The position numbers and the translations under genes were made by a program. Positions 1 to 8,886 of a stretch of DNA of 64,000 nucleotides are shown piece after piece. Source of the stretch: Pseudomonas sp. Leaf58 (lineage in GTDB: Bacteria; Pseudomonadota; Gammaproteobacteria; Pseudomonadales; Pseudomonadaceae); contig NZ_CP032678.1 of assembly GCF_003627215.1 (NCBI RefSeq), positions 744,001 through 808,000 of the forward strand, in the 5' to 3' direction. A model generated the notes under the pieces. That model ran no database searches and was not told where the DNA came from. It was given only the letters and a program-made list of their open reading frames with translations. The first letter of the stretch is position 1; the number at the start of each line of letters is the position of its first letter.

Positions 1-113
1 GTTGCACGCAGCACAACAGGCTCTGCACGCGGGTCGTAGCGCTCGATGGCCGCCACCAGGCTACGATCAGCAAGAATTGCTTCAAGCACATCCTCTTTCA
101 GTAATGGCTTCAC
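1..113 (-). CDS. Partial gene (5' end only), helical-repeat-like protein
   Basis: An open frame enters from beyond the left edge; only the first 37 codons are inside the window. I chose the GTG at 113 because a GGAG lies 7 bases upstream of it on the minus strand; no ATG is available in frame. The visible residues (start MKPLLKEDVLEAILADRS) resemble the P-x3-[LR]-x-E-x4-A-h repeat units in the protein at 15646-17105, suggesting a related helical-repeat protein. Function unknown. The relation rests on one repeat-sized stretch and is tentative. Confidence 0.5.
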   Translation of the reverse strand, partial: MKPLLKEDVLEAILADRSLVAAIERYDPRAEPVVLRA

Positions 114-465
114 GGCAAAGCTCCGGGCAGTGTTCAGGCAGACTGGCCTATTCTCATTGCATTTTGCATGGCAGTATTTCCAGAGTCAATTTACGTTTAA
201 CTCGTATTCGTTTGAGGGCGCATTTAATCTAGCGGCGATAGCCGCTAACTGAATCAACCCTTTTGCGGTGGCTAGGGATGTTCGAACTCTCGTACTGACC
301 CGTTGCAGAGGGTTGTCGCACCCTTCAGCGGAAAGATCGCGAGAAGCGCCCTCGCCGAGACCAAAGGTGTCACCGTCTGGCTTGCCAAACCCAGGCCGGC
401 GAGGTTGTTGTCGCTTGACCATGGCGAGGGTATCCTTTGGGCCTTCACTCCACGACCGACCCGCC
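114..465. other. Intergenic region without a recognised gene
   Basis: About 350 bases separate the divergent genes at 113 and 466. A perfect 7-bp stem with a GATA loop lies at about 230-247 and could fold on either strand, but no T-tract follows it. The frame of the gene at 466 stays open upstream to 268, but that stretch is rich in Arg, Ser and Pro and does not look like protein. No confident promoter or RNA was identified. Confidence 0.4.
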
Positions 466-816
466 ATGTCCTTGCCAAAGCCTTCAGAACTCAGCGAAAT
501 CCTACGGCCCGCAGCACAGCAAGATGCGTTTACCCAGGAACTGCAAGGGCCCGACTATCGTTTCTTGGCGGCCAAGGTTCTCCCCGATGGCACCTACGTC
601 GGGATTCAGGGGCTGCTAACCACATATGCGATCTGCATTGGCATCACTCCGATGACAGCCTTCCAACGTCGCTACTGCTACTTGCACCTGAGCGACTGTA
701 TAGAAGCCTACTCCAACCTGAAGCAAGGTGAAGATGTGCCAATCGGGTGGGTCGCCAGGCGTCCGGAAACCCTCGAAGATATCGAGGCGAAGCGGCGACC
801 GCCTCGCAATCAATGA
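466..816 (+). CDS. Hypothetical protein, 116 aa
   Basis: Small soluble protein with no recognised domain. The ATG at 466 (MSLPKPSEL) is preferred over in-frame starts at 268 and 421 because the upstream residues look like translated non-coding DNA; the ribosome site is weak, and ATG 421 is the alternative. The body contains a hydrophobic stretch around LLTTYAICIGI and an acidic/basic C terminus. It converges on the gene ending at 823. No function is proposed. Confidence 0.6.
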   Translation: MSLPKPSELSEILRPAAQQDAFTQELQGPDYRFLAAKVLPDGTYVGIQGLLTTYAICIGITPMTAFQRRYCYLHLSDCIEAYSNLKQGEDVPIGWVARRPETLEDIEAKRRPPRNQ

Positions 817-822
817 GGGGAC

Positions 823-1074
823 TTACCCCTGGCCCAAGCCAATGTTGCTTTGGGCAACATACCGAAGCAATGTAACCCGGTACTCGTTGAGCGCAGACTT
901 GATGCGCTCAATCTTCTCGCCGTCTGAGAGCCCCGATGCTGCGATCTCAAAGACCATGTCGGCCACATAATCGGTTGCGACCTCTTCTGCCGGCGCCTGC
1001 ATGTGTCGATTGATCAGATCGAGCGGATTGCTGATCTTGCCGGCATCAAAGCCAGGTACGGTTTTGGGTGTCAT
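823..1074 (-). CDS. Small hypothetical protein, 83 aa, coupled to the upstream ATPase-like gene
   Basis: The start ATG at 1074 overlaps the stop of the gene at 1071-2819 by four bases (ATGA), so translation is probably coupled and the two products may act together. The protein is short, acidic and predicted helical, with a segment around EEVATDYVADMVFEIA. No domain was recognised. The overlap and the clean frame give good confidence that it is a real gene. Confidence 0.75.
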   Translation of the reverse strand: MTPKTVPGFDAGKISNPLDLINRHMQAPAEEVATDYVADMVFEIAASGLSDGEKIERIKSALNEYRVTLLRYVAQSNIGLGQG

Positions 1075-2819
1075 TGCGCTGCTCCATGGGTGATGGCCAG
1101 CGCTACCTGCGAAGCCAGTTCTACGATCGTCGTTTTCTTGCTGGCGCTGCCCTGCAACAGCAGGTTGGCCTGGGGATGGCCGATGGCCAAATGCAGCCCT
1201 GCCAGGTGATCATGCTTCAGCAGCGCTTGCACGGTTTTGACCAATTCCGGGCTGTTCAGCGCGTTGCAGAATGCACTGTCCTTCGTGCCTGCGGCAAAGA
1301 TCAGGTGCCTGATGTCCATGGCGCTGGAGAACGCTTTTGTAAGCGCTAGCCTGAGTGACTCAAGCCCAGGCGGCCCCTCCAGGGGCAGCACCTTGACACA
1401 CGAAAGCAGCAAGTCCGGGTTCTGGACGCCCTTTGGCAGCCGGCTATGAACTTCCTGCAGGAAGGCCTTCGTGGCAATTTCGTCCTGTGGCCCGATCACA
1501 TACCAGCCTTGGGTCGCCGCCTTGAATCGCTCATTGACCCATCGCATGTCGCTCGCTGCATAGAGGCTCGGAATAGCCACGGCAGACAACTCTGAGGGTT
1601 CCAGGTTGAATTCCCCATTGATCGCCGGGTAAGCCGCTTTGTGGATGAAGCAAGTGGCCACCGAGGTTTGATCCAGCAGCCGCTGAGGATCAAGCTCGTG
1701 TGCTCGTACCAGTGCAAGGCTTGCCTCATCGTCCGTGGGCAGCACGATCTTCGTGCGAATTTGTCCGAGCAGGGCTTTGGACTGTGACTCTCCGAGTTTG
1801 TGCTGCAGGGCGCTCAGGGAGCTGGAACCCATCACATTGATCGCCGCGCCGGATCGACTGCCGGAAAACCAGACCAGATCCTCTTTCCGAAGGTACTCGG
1901 CACCCTCATCAGCAACGAAAAAGCTTTTCCATTTGGAGCCTCCGGGGGCTGCGGCGTGTTCAGCCGGAGTCAGTCCCGCCACCATTTGCCGATAAGCCTC
2001 AGTCAGGGCTTGCGCCACCAGCCCTGATGCATCTCCGAACAAGGTGCTGGGCATATCCAGGCAAATGGTCTTCTGGCGATCCACAACCAGCTGCTTCAGG
2101 GGCAACGGCTTTCCACCTGCACAGAGCTTGTTGCGGATCCGGCTATCCACCCAGAACGGGCGAAGGGCGTTCAGGATGGGCAGCAGCCGGTTGACGGGCG
2201 CTTGCGCCACCCTATCCGAGTAAGACGACCCGTGGACATTCAACAAGCCCTGCGGATCGGCGAGGTTGATCGCAACCTCAGTGACCATGAAGCCTGGGAG
2301 GGTGGCCGCCTGATGCTGCAGGTACCGATCAATCGCTGCCACTGTCTGGGAAGGGTTGGCCAAGGCTTCATAGAGGTCTGCCAGCGTTGGGGCGACGCGC
2401 ATCGACTCCTTGAGGTAGCCATACACCAGCATCGCATCATTGACGCCCCCAAGCCCTTCCATGCCGATGACGCTGCCAAGCATTGACCGCAGGCCCTCGG
2501 GGGAGATCGCATCAAGCAGGTTGACCGGGTGTACCTGATCAGACACACCGATGAACACCAGCTTTTGCTTGTGCCGCTCCACCAAGCGACTCACACTTGC
2601 CAAACTGGAATCCAGCAGAAGCCCGGAATGCCCCAGTTGCATCAATCGATCAAGGATGGGCGCAATTACCAGTGAGGCGCGATCGTGAAAGCTTCCACCA
2701 ATGACCAGCGCAGACGCCATCAGATCATCATCGGTGAGAAAAAAGGGGTTCTGATCTTTCGTCACGTCCCGGAAATTCAAAACGTGGTTGGAAGGAGGCT
2801 GCAATCGATTCTTGGACAT
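1071..2819 (-). CDS. Type IV coupling protein/TraD-like ATPase paralogue with degenerate Walker A
   Basis: A 582-aa protein. The arrangement recalls VirD4/TraD/TraG-type pumps. A glycine-rich loop (GGSFHDRAS, about residues 41-49) sits where the P-loop would be but lacks the GK[ST] core. A Walker-B-like hydrophobic strand ending in DE (FFVADE, about 300-305) is followed by SGSRSGAAINVMGSSSLSAL, as in coupling proteins after Walker B. There is no clear N-terminal membrane anchor. Seen: the motif order and the degenerate loop. Inferred: an inactive or regulatory relative of a conjugation ATPase. No other transfer gene is in the window. It is translationally coupled to the 83-aa gene downstream. 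Confidence 0.55.
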   Translation of the reverse strand: MSKNRLQPPSNHVLNFRDVTKDQNPFFLTDDDLMASALVIGGSFHDRASLVIAPILDRLMQLGHSGLLLDSSLASVSRLVERHKQKLVFIGVSDQVHPVNLLDAISPEGLRSMLGSVIGMEGLGGVNDAMLVYGYLKESMRVAPTLADLYEALANPSQTVAAIDRYLQHQAATLPGFMVTEVAINLADPQGLLNVHGSSYSDRVAQAPVNRLLPILNALRPFWVDSRIRNKLCAGGKPLPLKQLVVDRQKTICLDMPSTLFGDASGLVAQALTEAYRQMVAGLTPAEHAAAPGGSKWKSFFVADEGAEYLRKEDLVWFSGSRSGAAINVMGSSSLSALQHKLGESQSKALLGQIRTKIVLPTDDEASLALVRAHELDPQRLLDQTSVATCFIHKAAYPAINGEFNLEPSELSAVAIPSLYAASDMRWVNERFKAATQGWYVIGPQDEIATKAFLQEVHSRLPKGVQNPDLLLSCVKVLPLEGPPGLESLRLALTKAFSSAMDIRHLIFAAGTKDSAFCNALNSPELVKTVQALLKHDHLAGLHLAIGHPQANLLLQGSASKKTTIVELASQVALAITHGAAQ

Positions 2820-2970
2820 GGCTGTCTTCTTGTTTTAGGGATGACCACTCGCAACCGGAAGATCAAGGCGGTCATACCTGTGAAATTTCCAACAATATAC
2901 ACGATAATCGGTTAGCCGACATGCTTGGCTTGTTGAGGGTCGAAGCGTGATGCTGTCGCCCTGTCAGGCG

Positions 2971-3525
2971 CTAGACGTCAACAAGAGGTGGTCGGTGCGG
3001 CGGTCTTATCAGCACTGAGTCCTGGCGCACGAGGCGCCCGAAATCACTGATAACAGCCTCAGGGCGTTTGTCATCAAAACATCCATAGAGCCAGATTTCA
3101 TTTGCCGATGCCACCCTGAGCGACAATGTAAATGCTGGCTTTGCCAGCTTGATGTACCAGTAATCAAGCAGTTGCTGTTGTGCATGCAGCCCAGAGGCAT
3201 CCAGCATCAGATCCTGGGTGGGATGTCGCAAGCAACTGTGGTGAGGCATGCCCAATTCATCTTCAAGCACCATCACGATCGCGGAGGGGGCGAGTGAGGC
3301 CAGCCCGGAAGTCAACGCGAAGCCGGCTTCTGACTCGTAGTGTGCCTGCATGGGTGCACGCAAGGCGTTTTGAGGGTTGGGCCTGGAGATGATTTCAGGC
3401 GCTGCTTTCGAAAACCGCCGCATGAACTGCACCGCGTGATCAAACGCGTCTGCATCAAATTCCATGGCTGAATTTTGCTGGCATTCCCAGGGGGTGGGCT
3501 GGGGGTTTACTCGATTGGCAAGCAT
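2971..3525 (-). CDS. Hypothetical protein, 184 aa
   Basis: Soluble protein without a recognised family. The ATG at 3525 opens a clean frame. The central part contains HPTQDLMLDASGLH, a His followed by Asp-Ala in a pattern that recalls the His/Asp part of papain-like or transglutaminase-like folds, but no matching cysteine motif is evident, so I do not assign that function. It is transcribed away from the gene at 3645. Confidence 0.6.
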   Translation of the reverse strand: MLANRVNPQPTPWECQQNSAMEFDADAFDHAVQFMRRFSKAAPEIISRPNPQNALRAPMQAHYESEAGFALTSGLASLAPSAIVMVLEDELGMPHHSCLRHPTQDLMLDASGLHAQQQLLDYWYIKLAKPAFTLSLRVASANEIWLYGCFDDKRPEAVISDFGRLVRQDSVLIRPPHRPPLVDV

Positions 3526-3644
3526 CTGAATCCTCCAAAGATACTGCTCACGATATCACAACTCAATTTATAGGTAATTCGAAATGCAGTTTTTCCTGAC
3601 AAACGCAGGTCGCGTTTTGACTTCGCTCCCAGGCATTCTCTAAA

Positions 3645-4022
3645 ATGAAGCAAATCCCCTACCAATCATGGAAAGATTTGATGAACAGCCCATTGAAAAC
3701 GATCAAAACCGGCAGCCACGCCATCGGACTTGGTTTGAACGATGACAACAAGGCTGTTTGCCTGATCGTAAGTGCCGATTCACTGGCCGAAGGGGGCGAT
3801 CTGGCGATTCAGGCTGCTTACTATCTGCTTGAAGGCGACGACATTCGCCTGAGCGGCCCAAAGGGCTCCGTGATCATTGAGGGGGTCTCACAGATGTGCA
3901 AGGACGCGGCGCAGAAAAAACTGCCTATCATCGCTGTCGATCCAGCCAGCCAACAAGAAGAACAAATCGACTGCCTGGCGAATGCTACCGCCGACGTCTA
4001 CAAGGAGCAAGGACATGAGTGA
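3645..4022 (+). CDS. Hypothetical protein, 125 aa
   Basis: First gene of a two-gene unit: its stop overlaps the ATG of the next gene by eight bases (ATGAGTGA). The sequence alternates short hydrophobic strands with polar segments and ends in a glutamate-rich region. No domain was recognised. ATG 3645 gives the longest form; ATG 3681 (MNSPLKTIK), with GGAAAG upstream, is an alternative start. Confidence 0.65.
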   Translation: MKQIPYQSWKDLMNSPLKTIKTGSHAIGLGLNDDNKAVCLIVSADSLAEGGDLAIQAAYYLLEGDDIRLSGPKGSVIIEGVSQMCKDAAQKKLPIIAVDPASQQEEQIDCLANATADVYKEQGHE

Positions 4023-5013
4023 GACCCAAAAACCCTGGAAATCAAGGCTGCTTGAAAGCCTGGGTGTCACCAGCACCGCGATTCAGACCTCCGGGCCTAA
4101 GGGTAAAGCCTGTGGCCTGGCGCTGGCGGCGGCCTTCACCTGTGCGCTGGGAGGCGTCAGCCTCGACACCCAGGCGGCTGAACCCATCAAGAAGGAAAGC
4201 GCCTCGGAAGCGGCCTCTACAGTTGCCTACAGCGTTGTGGGCATCGAGGAAGGCGACGGCGTGCTTGATCGCAGCACCAAGGTGGCCGCAACGCTGGGGA
4301 AAATTGTCATGTCTCCTCAAACTGAAGTGCTGAGTATGGGTGCCCAGGCTGCAGCGGGATCAGCAGCTGGGGCCGGGACTGAATCATCATTGAACGGCAA
4401 GCACGTCGCAGGCTTGGTCGGCACGGCTGTGGGGGTTTCGGTTGCTGCTCCGGTCTATGCCGGCCTGATGGTCATCAGTCAGGTGCATGACAGCTACGTT
4501 TACGTTCAGGAGTCTCAAGAACGGGCCGTGAAGGTCAAGATGGAGGAAGTGGAGGAACGGGTTGCCAGCGTCAAGGATCAATTCACGCAGGAAATCCGGA
4601 TGGAGGATCGCAAAAACCGCCAATCCTGGCCTGAGGACAGAAAGGCCTTCGATCAGAAACGCATGTACGACATGGCCGTGGGCAGTGTCAGCCAGGGCGA
4701 AGAATTGAGCGAAGAGGTTCAGATTCGCTATGACATTGAGCAGCAGGTTGTGGCAGCCGGTGGTACGCCAGAGCCCTGGTTTGAACAATTTAGTGAAGTG
4801 AAGGAGCAGCTGGCCGCTGATTACCAGGCAAAGACCAGTCAAATGCTGGCGGCTGCTGAAAGCCTGGGTCAGGAAGCCACCACCGGCACGGTTATTGAAA
4901 AAATTGACCTGAATGCGGCTTTTGGCGGTGGTGGCCTCAAAACTAGCAACAAGAATTTTTCGGTTTACTCAAAGGATTCGAGCAAAAAACACGACCAGGA
5001 ATTGGGTCGTTGA
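4015..5013 (+). CDS. Hypothetical membrane-associated or exported protein with coiled-coil centre, 332 aa
   Basis: ATG 4015 is chosen because it overlaps the upstream stop, which implies coupling. A hydrophobic alanine-rich segment (about residues 33-53) ends near TQAAE and may act as a late signal or membrane anchor. A second small-residue-rich hydrophobic region lies around 100-165, including AGLVGTAVGVSVAAPVYAGL. A charged, probably coiled-coil stretch follows (EEVEERVASVKDQF). The C terminus is glycine and lysine rich. Function unknown; envelope location is inferred. Confidence 0.65.
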   Translation: MSETQKPWKSRLLESLGVTSTAIQTSGPKGKACGLALAAAFTCALGGVSLDTQAAEPIKKESASEAASTVAYSVVGIEEGDGVLDRSTKVAATLGKIVMSPQTEVLSMGAQAAAGSAAGAGTESSLNGKHVAGLVGTAVGVSVAAPVYAGLMVISQVHDSYVYVQESQERAVKVKMEEVEERVASVKDQFTQEIRMEDRKNRQSWPEDRKAFDQKRMYDMAVGSVSQGEELSEEVQIRYDIEQQVVAAGGTPEPWFEQFSEVKEQLAADYQAKTSQMLAAAESLGQEATTGTVIEKIDLNAAFGGGGLKTSNKNFSVYSKDSSKKHDQELGR

Positions 5014-5026
5014 GCGCATCGTGGTT

Positions 5027-5311
5027 TTAGCCCTGCTCCAGGCTAACTGGGGCATGATTCGACACAAGGAATTCTGCAGGATGCGCTAGAAAAAGATTCT
5101 CCCGGCTTTGTTCCCCAGCTTGGTCGAAATCCCCTCTGCTCAGGCCAGAGGGCTGGATGCGAAACTCACTGTCAGTCTGATTCGTCGCTATAGCCGGGGT
5201 AACCTCAACCTGTTCCGGGGCCGCTTCGTGACGGCGGAGCAGCTCGAACTGCGTAAACAGACATTGGCCAGGCATGCATTCTAAACACAGCAATGCCGAA
5301 ACCGCCTGCAC
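5027..5311 (-). CDS. Possible small hypothetical protein, 94 aa
   Basis: A frame beginning with GTG at 5311 lies 18 bases downstream of the zinc-ribbon gene and could be the second gene of that unit. It has a CLEC pair near the N terminus but no recognised domain, and no clear ribosome site. Composition is plausible for coding; it may equally be a chance open frame. Confidence 0.4.
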   Translation of the reverse strand: MQAVSALLCLECMPGQCLFTQFELLRRHEAAPEQVEVTPAIATNQTDSEFRIQPSGLSRGDFDQAGEQSRENLFLAHPAEFLVSNHAPVSLEQG

Positions 5312-5329
5312 GGCGGTATCGTCATTGGA

Positions 5330-5761
5330 TCAATCAAGATCAATCTCGACCCTGCAATGCGGGCAATGGCCATCGGCTTCGCCTCGCTGCGCCAGTGTCA
5401 GGGACTTTCGGCAACTCCAGCACTGAATGGTCTTGCCGGCAGGGGTGGCTTGCTTTTCGACTGCCTGGCCGGAGGCTGTCGCAGAGATGACCTGCTCCTG
5501 GTTGGCAGCGATAAACTCATGCACTTGATCCCGCACCTCTGTGTCACAAAAGCCCCATGTCATCGCCTGGGCAAAGATCTTGTCCGGCAGGATCAGGATA
5601 ACGGCCTTGATCTGTTCACTGGAAACATCGCCTTGCCCCAGCACTTCACTCAACGCATCGGAGACTGGCCAGAGGTCTGAAGATTCACTAGGCGTGTTGG
5701 CCCAATAGGCTTCGCGTACCGCTTGCTGGCGGAGGGCTCGGTAGTCATTTTTCTCAATCAT
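5330..5761 (-). CDS. Hypothetical protein with C-terminal zinc ribbon, 143 aa
   Basis: The C terminus holds two CxxC pairs (CWSC and CPHC, about 113-136) separated by about 20 residues, a typical zinc-ribbon arrangement, followed by an acidic end. The N-terminal part is helical. Zinc binding is a motif-based inference; the partner is unknown. It may be followed by the small frame at 5027-5311. Confidence 0.7.
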   Translation of the reverse strand: MIEKNDYRALRQQAVREAYWANTPSESSDLWPVSDALSEVLGQGDVSSEQIKAVILILPDKIFAQAMTWGFCDTEVRDQVHEFIAANQEQVISATASGQAVEKQATPAGKTIQCWSCRKSLTLAQRGEADGHCPHCRVEIDLD

Positions 5762-5931
5762 AATGTCGCGTCCACAGCCTTCAAAGAACGTCGATTTTGC
5801 CTTATATTGATTTTATGCACCAGCAATAATTTTCACTCCGACTGCATTTTCCCGATACGAATTATTGCCGTGCCGAATTCCAATTATCCAAGGATTTTCG
5901 CCGTGTTCAATGCCATCCTTCGCCATGGGCG

Positions 5932-7494
5932 ATGATCGTGTGTACCCTCCTCCTGATCCTCACCACTTATGCCGCCCTCCATGACCTCATCACCCCTTGG
6001 GCGATTGCGCCCTGGCTGATCCTAGTTATCGTTGGGATTCTCGACTTGTCCCAAAAGACCCATGCGGTGAGGCACAACTACCCCATCATCGGGAACATGC
6101 GGTATCTGCTTGAAGATTTAAGACCAGCAATACGGCAGTACTTTTTTGAAGGTGACCATGAGAAGGTGCCATTCTCTCGTTCGCAGCGCAGCATGGTCTA
6201 CCGCAGAGCTCGCAACATTGCCGCCGACAAAGCCTTCGGCACCCTGGACAACCTGTACGGCTCGGATCACGAGTTCATCAGCCATTCGATCACGCCGGTT
6301 TCGGTTGACCCTACAAAACTGCGCATTACCCTGGGTGGCCCCGAGTGTACTCAACCCTACTCAGCCTCCCTCATGAACATCAGTGCCATGTCCTTTGGCA
6401 GCCTTTCCGCCAATGCCATCCGGGCGCTCGGCAGGGGCGCCAGGCGCGGGGGATTTGCCCTGGACACGGGTGAAGGCGGTCTTTCCCGCCACCACGAGGC
6501 TGAAGGCAGCGACATCATCTGGGAAATCGGCAGTGGTTACTTCGGCTGCCGGAACGAAGACGGCACGTTCAGCCCTGAGCTGTTCAGGGTCAATGCCACC
6601 AAGCCCCAGGTGAAAGCCCTCCTCCTTAAGCTCAGCCAAGGGGCGAAACCGGGGCATGGCGGCATTCTACCGTCTCACAAGGTCAGTCCGGAAATCGCAG
6701 CCGCCAGGGGTGTGCCAGTCGGTGTCGACTGTGTGTCTCCGGCGTCCCACAGTGCCTTTAGCGGGCCACTTGGCATGATGGAATTTATTGGCCAGATGCG
6801 TGAGCTGTCAGGTGGCAAGCCGGTTGGGTTCAAACTGTGCATCGGTCGTCCGATCGAAGCTGCCGCACTGATCAAGGCGATGTTGCACGCTCAAATCTTC
6901 CCTGATTTCATAGTCATCGACGGCTCGGAAGGTGGTACGGGCGCGGCGCCGGAAGAGTTCTCCGACAACATGGGTATGCCCCTGCGTGATGGCCTGATCC
7001 TGATGCACAATCTGCTGCGCGGCGCGGGTATCCGCGAACGGATCAAGCTGGGCTGCAGCGGCAAGATCATCAGCGGCTTTGACATCGTGCGCCTGCTCGC
7101 CTTGGGGGCCGACTACTTCAACGTTGCACGCGGCTTCATGTTCAGCCTTGGCTGCATTCAGGCCCAGAGCTGTGGCTCCAATCGCTGCCCAACCGGGATC
7201 GCCACGCAAGATCCTATTCGGCAGAAAGCACTGGATGTGGAGGACAGAAGCCACCGGGTCACCAACTTCCAGCGCAATACGCTGCAGTCCGTGGCCGAGA
7301 TCCTGGGAGCGGCGGGCATCGATTCCAGTGACGAGTTGACCGCCGAACGCATTCAAAAGCGCGTCTCGGACAGCAAAATCGTAACCTATGCCGCCCTCTA
7401 TCCGTTCCTGCATCATGGAGAGCTACTCAATGGCCACTCCATGAACACGGAGTATCGTGAGTTGTGGGCCAGCGCCAGGCATGACACGTTCTGA
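5932..7494 (+). CDS. FMN-binding glutamate synthase family protein (GltB central-domain type)
   Basis: A 520-aa protein. The N terminus has one or two membrane segments (about 1-40, including LILVIVGILDL). The rest matches the stand-alone FMN/Fe-S barrel related to the synthase domain of glutamate synthase, as in YerD-like proteins. Seen: LDTGEGGLSRHH, AKPGHGGILPSHK and DGSEGGTGAAP, which line the FMN/substrate pocket in the family, and the cysteine cluster CGSNRCPTGIATQDP that holds the Fe-S centre. Glutaminase and NADPH domains are absent, so the natural reaction is unknown; membrane tethering is inferred. Length is normal for the family. The TnpB element inserts just downstream. Confidence 0.9.
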   Translation: MIVCTLLLILTTYAALHDLITPWAIAPWLILVIVGILDLSQKTHAVRHNYPIIGNMRYLLEDLRPAIRQYFFEGDHEKVPFSRSQRSMVYRRARNIAADKAFGTLDNLYGSDHEFISHSITPVSVDPTKLRITLGGPECTQPYSASLMNISAMSFGSLSANAIRALGRGARRGGFALDTGEGGLSRHHEAEGSDIIWEIGSGYFGCRNEDGTFSPELFRVNATKPQVKALLLKLSQGAKPGHGGILPSHKVSPEIAAARGVPVGVDCVSPASHSAFSGPLGMMEFIGQMRELSGGKPVGFKLCIGRPIEAAALIKAMLHAQIFPDFIVIDGSEGGTGAAPEEFSDNMGMPLRDGLILMHNLLRGAGIRERIKLGCSGKIISGFDIVRLLALGADYFNVARGFMFSLGCIQAQSCGSNRCPTGIATQDPIRQKALDVEDRSHRVTNFQRNTLQSVAEILGAAGIDSSDELTAERIQKRVSDSKIVTYAALYPFLHHGELLNGHSMNTEYRELWASARHDTF

Positions 7495-7572
7495 TCCCGC
7501 GTGGTGTTGACGGCTGTGTTGCGCAGCCGTCACCCTGGGTTAATAGTGCATTCCCAAAAGAATAAAGCCCTG

Positions 7573-7760
7573 TTGACGTCCTCCCCCACCTCGATCTTCG
7601 ATCGCCGCTATAGGCGGGAAGGAAGGGGATTCCTGCTTCACGGAACACTGCCTCAGGCTACTTTAGCCATTGGTCTTACACGCTCTCCACAGGCTAGCAC
7701 CGTGAGTCCCACGGCTCTTATATTCTTTGCAGCATTGGTGTCGCGGTTGTGCTCTTCCCC
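7573..7760 (-). ncRNA. Predicted omegaRNA of the TnpB element
   Basis: In IS200/IS605 elements the TnpB guide RNA overlaps the 3' end of tnpB and ends at the right end of the element, with the guide taken from the flanking DNA. Here the tnpB 3' end and the following 80 bases contain two GC-rich stems (around 7592-7620) before the GACGTCAA end. The guide would start at 7572 on the minus strand and read CAGGGCTTTATTCTTTTGGG. Position is inferred from family architecture; the 5' boundary is a guess. Confidence 0.5.
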
Positions 7761-8783
7761 GCAGACTGGGCATGTCCAGCTGCGAACGGAGAGCGCGAGT
7801 TTTTCCAGCACATAGCCACAGCCTGAACAGGTTTTGCTGCTCGGGTACCATTGGTCGATCTTAACCACCTCACGCCCAGCCCATTCCCCCTTGTAGTCGA
7901 GCTGGCGCACCAGCTCACCCCAGCCGGCATCGCTGATAGCCTTGGCCAGGCGGCGGTTCTTGACCATGTTTTTCACTTTCAGTGACTCGACGCAGATCAC
8001 TTGGTTTTCGTTGATCAATCTGCGCGACACCTGGTGAAGGTTGTCCTGGCGAGAGTCTGAAATTTTTGCATGCAGCCTGGCGACTTTACGCTTGGCCTTG
8101 AGGCGATTGGCTGAGCCCAGCTTCTTTTTTGACAGCCTCCGCTGCAACAGGGCAAGCCTGGCACCGTACTTCGCGGTATGCCTAGGGTTGGGTTCCCTCT
8201 CCCCGTTGCAGCGCGTGAAGAGGTTGGTGAGGCCCAGGTCGATGCCCACCATAACTGGTGAGACCGGGAGCTTTTCAGGGGTAAACTCACAAAGGCACGA
8301 AACGAAATAGCGCCCTGCCCAATCCCTGGAAACAGTCACCGTTGAAGGATCACTGGGCAAATCGCGGCTCCAACGCACGTCCAGCGGAACCTTGCTCTTG
8401 GCCAGGAATAGCTGGCCACCGACATACTTGAAAGCGCTGCGAGTAAATTCAGCTGACTGCCGATGGTGCTTTTTCTTGAACGAGGGGTAGCCCGCCCGCT
8501 TTTCGAAAAAATTGATAAAGGCCGTTTGCTGATGGCGCAGCACCTGCTGCAGCGGTACGCACGACACCTCGTTGAGCCAGGCCCTTTCAGGATCTTTCTT
8601 CAACAGGGTGAGTGCTGCATTGGCCTCTTTAAAGCCAATTCTCACCTTGTCGTCAGCGTAGGCCTTGGAGCGAAAGTCCAGGATGTGGTTGTAGACGAAG
8701 CGCACGCAGCCGAAGGTTTTCTCCATCAGCAGCTTCTGCTCTTTGGTAGGATAAAACCTGAATTTGTAGGCGCGTTTGCTCAT
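7653..8783 (-). CDS. tnpB: TnpB RNA-guided nuclease
   Basis: A 376-aa TnpB with all expected parts. An N-terminal OrfB/HTH region begins MSKRAYKFRFYPT. RuvC-I is in VGIDLGLTNLF (D182), RuvC-II in VICVESLKV (E266) and RuvC-III in NRDTNAAKN (D348). A zinc finger uses C319, C322, C338 and C341. All catalytic residues are present, so the nuclease is predicted active. In this family TnpB is an RNA-guided DNA endonuclease that helps the element persist. The start ATG lies just inside the left-end hairpins. Confidence 0.92.
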   Translation of the reverse strand: MSKRAYKFRFYPTKEQKLLMEKTFGCVRFVYNHILDFRSKAYADDKVRIGFKEANAALTLLKKDPERAWLNEVSCVPLQQVLRHQQTAFINFFEKRAGYPSFKKKHHRQSAEFTRSAFKYVGGQLFLAKSKVPLDVRWSRDLPSDPSTVTVSRDWAGRYFVSCLCEFTPEKLPVSPVMVGIDLGLTNLFTRCNGEREPNPRHTAKYGARLALLQRRLSKKKLGSANRLKAKRKVARLHAKISDSRQDNLHQVSRRLINENQVICVESLKVKNMVKNRRLAKAISDAGWGELVRQLDYKGEWAGREVVKIDQWYPSSKTCSGCGYVLEKLALSVRSWTCPVCGEEHNRDTNAAKNIRAVGLTVLACGERVRPMAKVA

Positions 8784-8886
8784 GAGCAGAGGATGCCATT
8801 AATCTGTATATATGTACAGGCCGTGCGGCTAAGCCGCGCTCCTTTCCTCCCCCACCTGAAGGTAGGGGTTTCTCGGAGCTATTTTG

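Larger units (their letters stand above)
7573..8880 (-). mobile_element. IS200/IS605-family element carrying only tnpB (IS1341-type)
   Basis: A tnpB gene is flanked by subterminal hairpins with no transposase tnpA nearby. Both ends share GGTGGGGGAGGA on the minus strand: at the right end (about 7578-7592, running to GACGTCAA at 7573) and at the left end (about 8843-8858). The left end also has the perfect hairpin GCGGCTAAGCCGC at 8825-8837. There is no terminal inverted repeat or target duplication, as expected for this family. The right boundary at 7573 is inferred from the usual ending; the left boundary (about 8870-8880) is approximate. Movement would need TnpA in trans. Confidence 0.8.

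Noticed and set aside
268..345. A GTTCGAA-containing segment resembling a tRNA T arm
   Set aside because: The flanking bases do not form a 5-bp T stem on either strand and no acceptor or anticodon arm fits.
6808..7416. A 202-codon minus-strand frame inside the glutamate-synthase-family gene
   Set aside because: Antisense to conserved FMN and Fe-S motifs; no ribosome site or family.
7509..7531. Terminator after the glutamate-synthase-family gene
   Set aside because: GACGGCTG and CAGCCGTC form a good stem, but no T-tract follows, so it was not annotated as a terminator.
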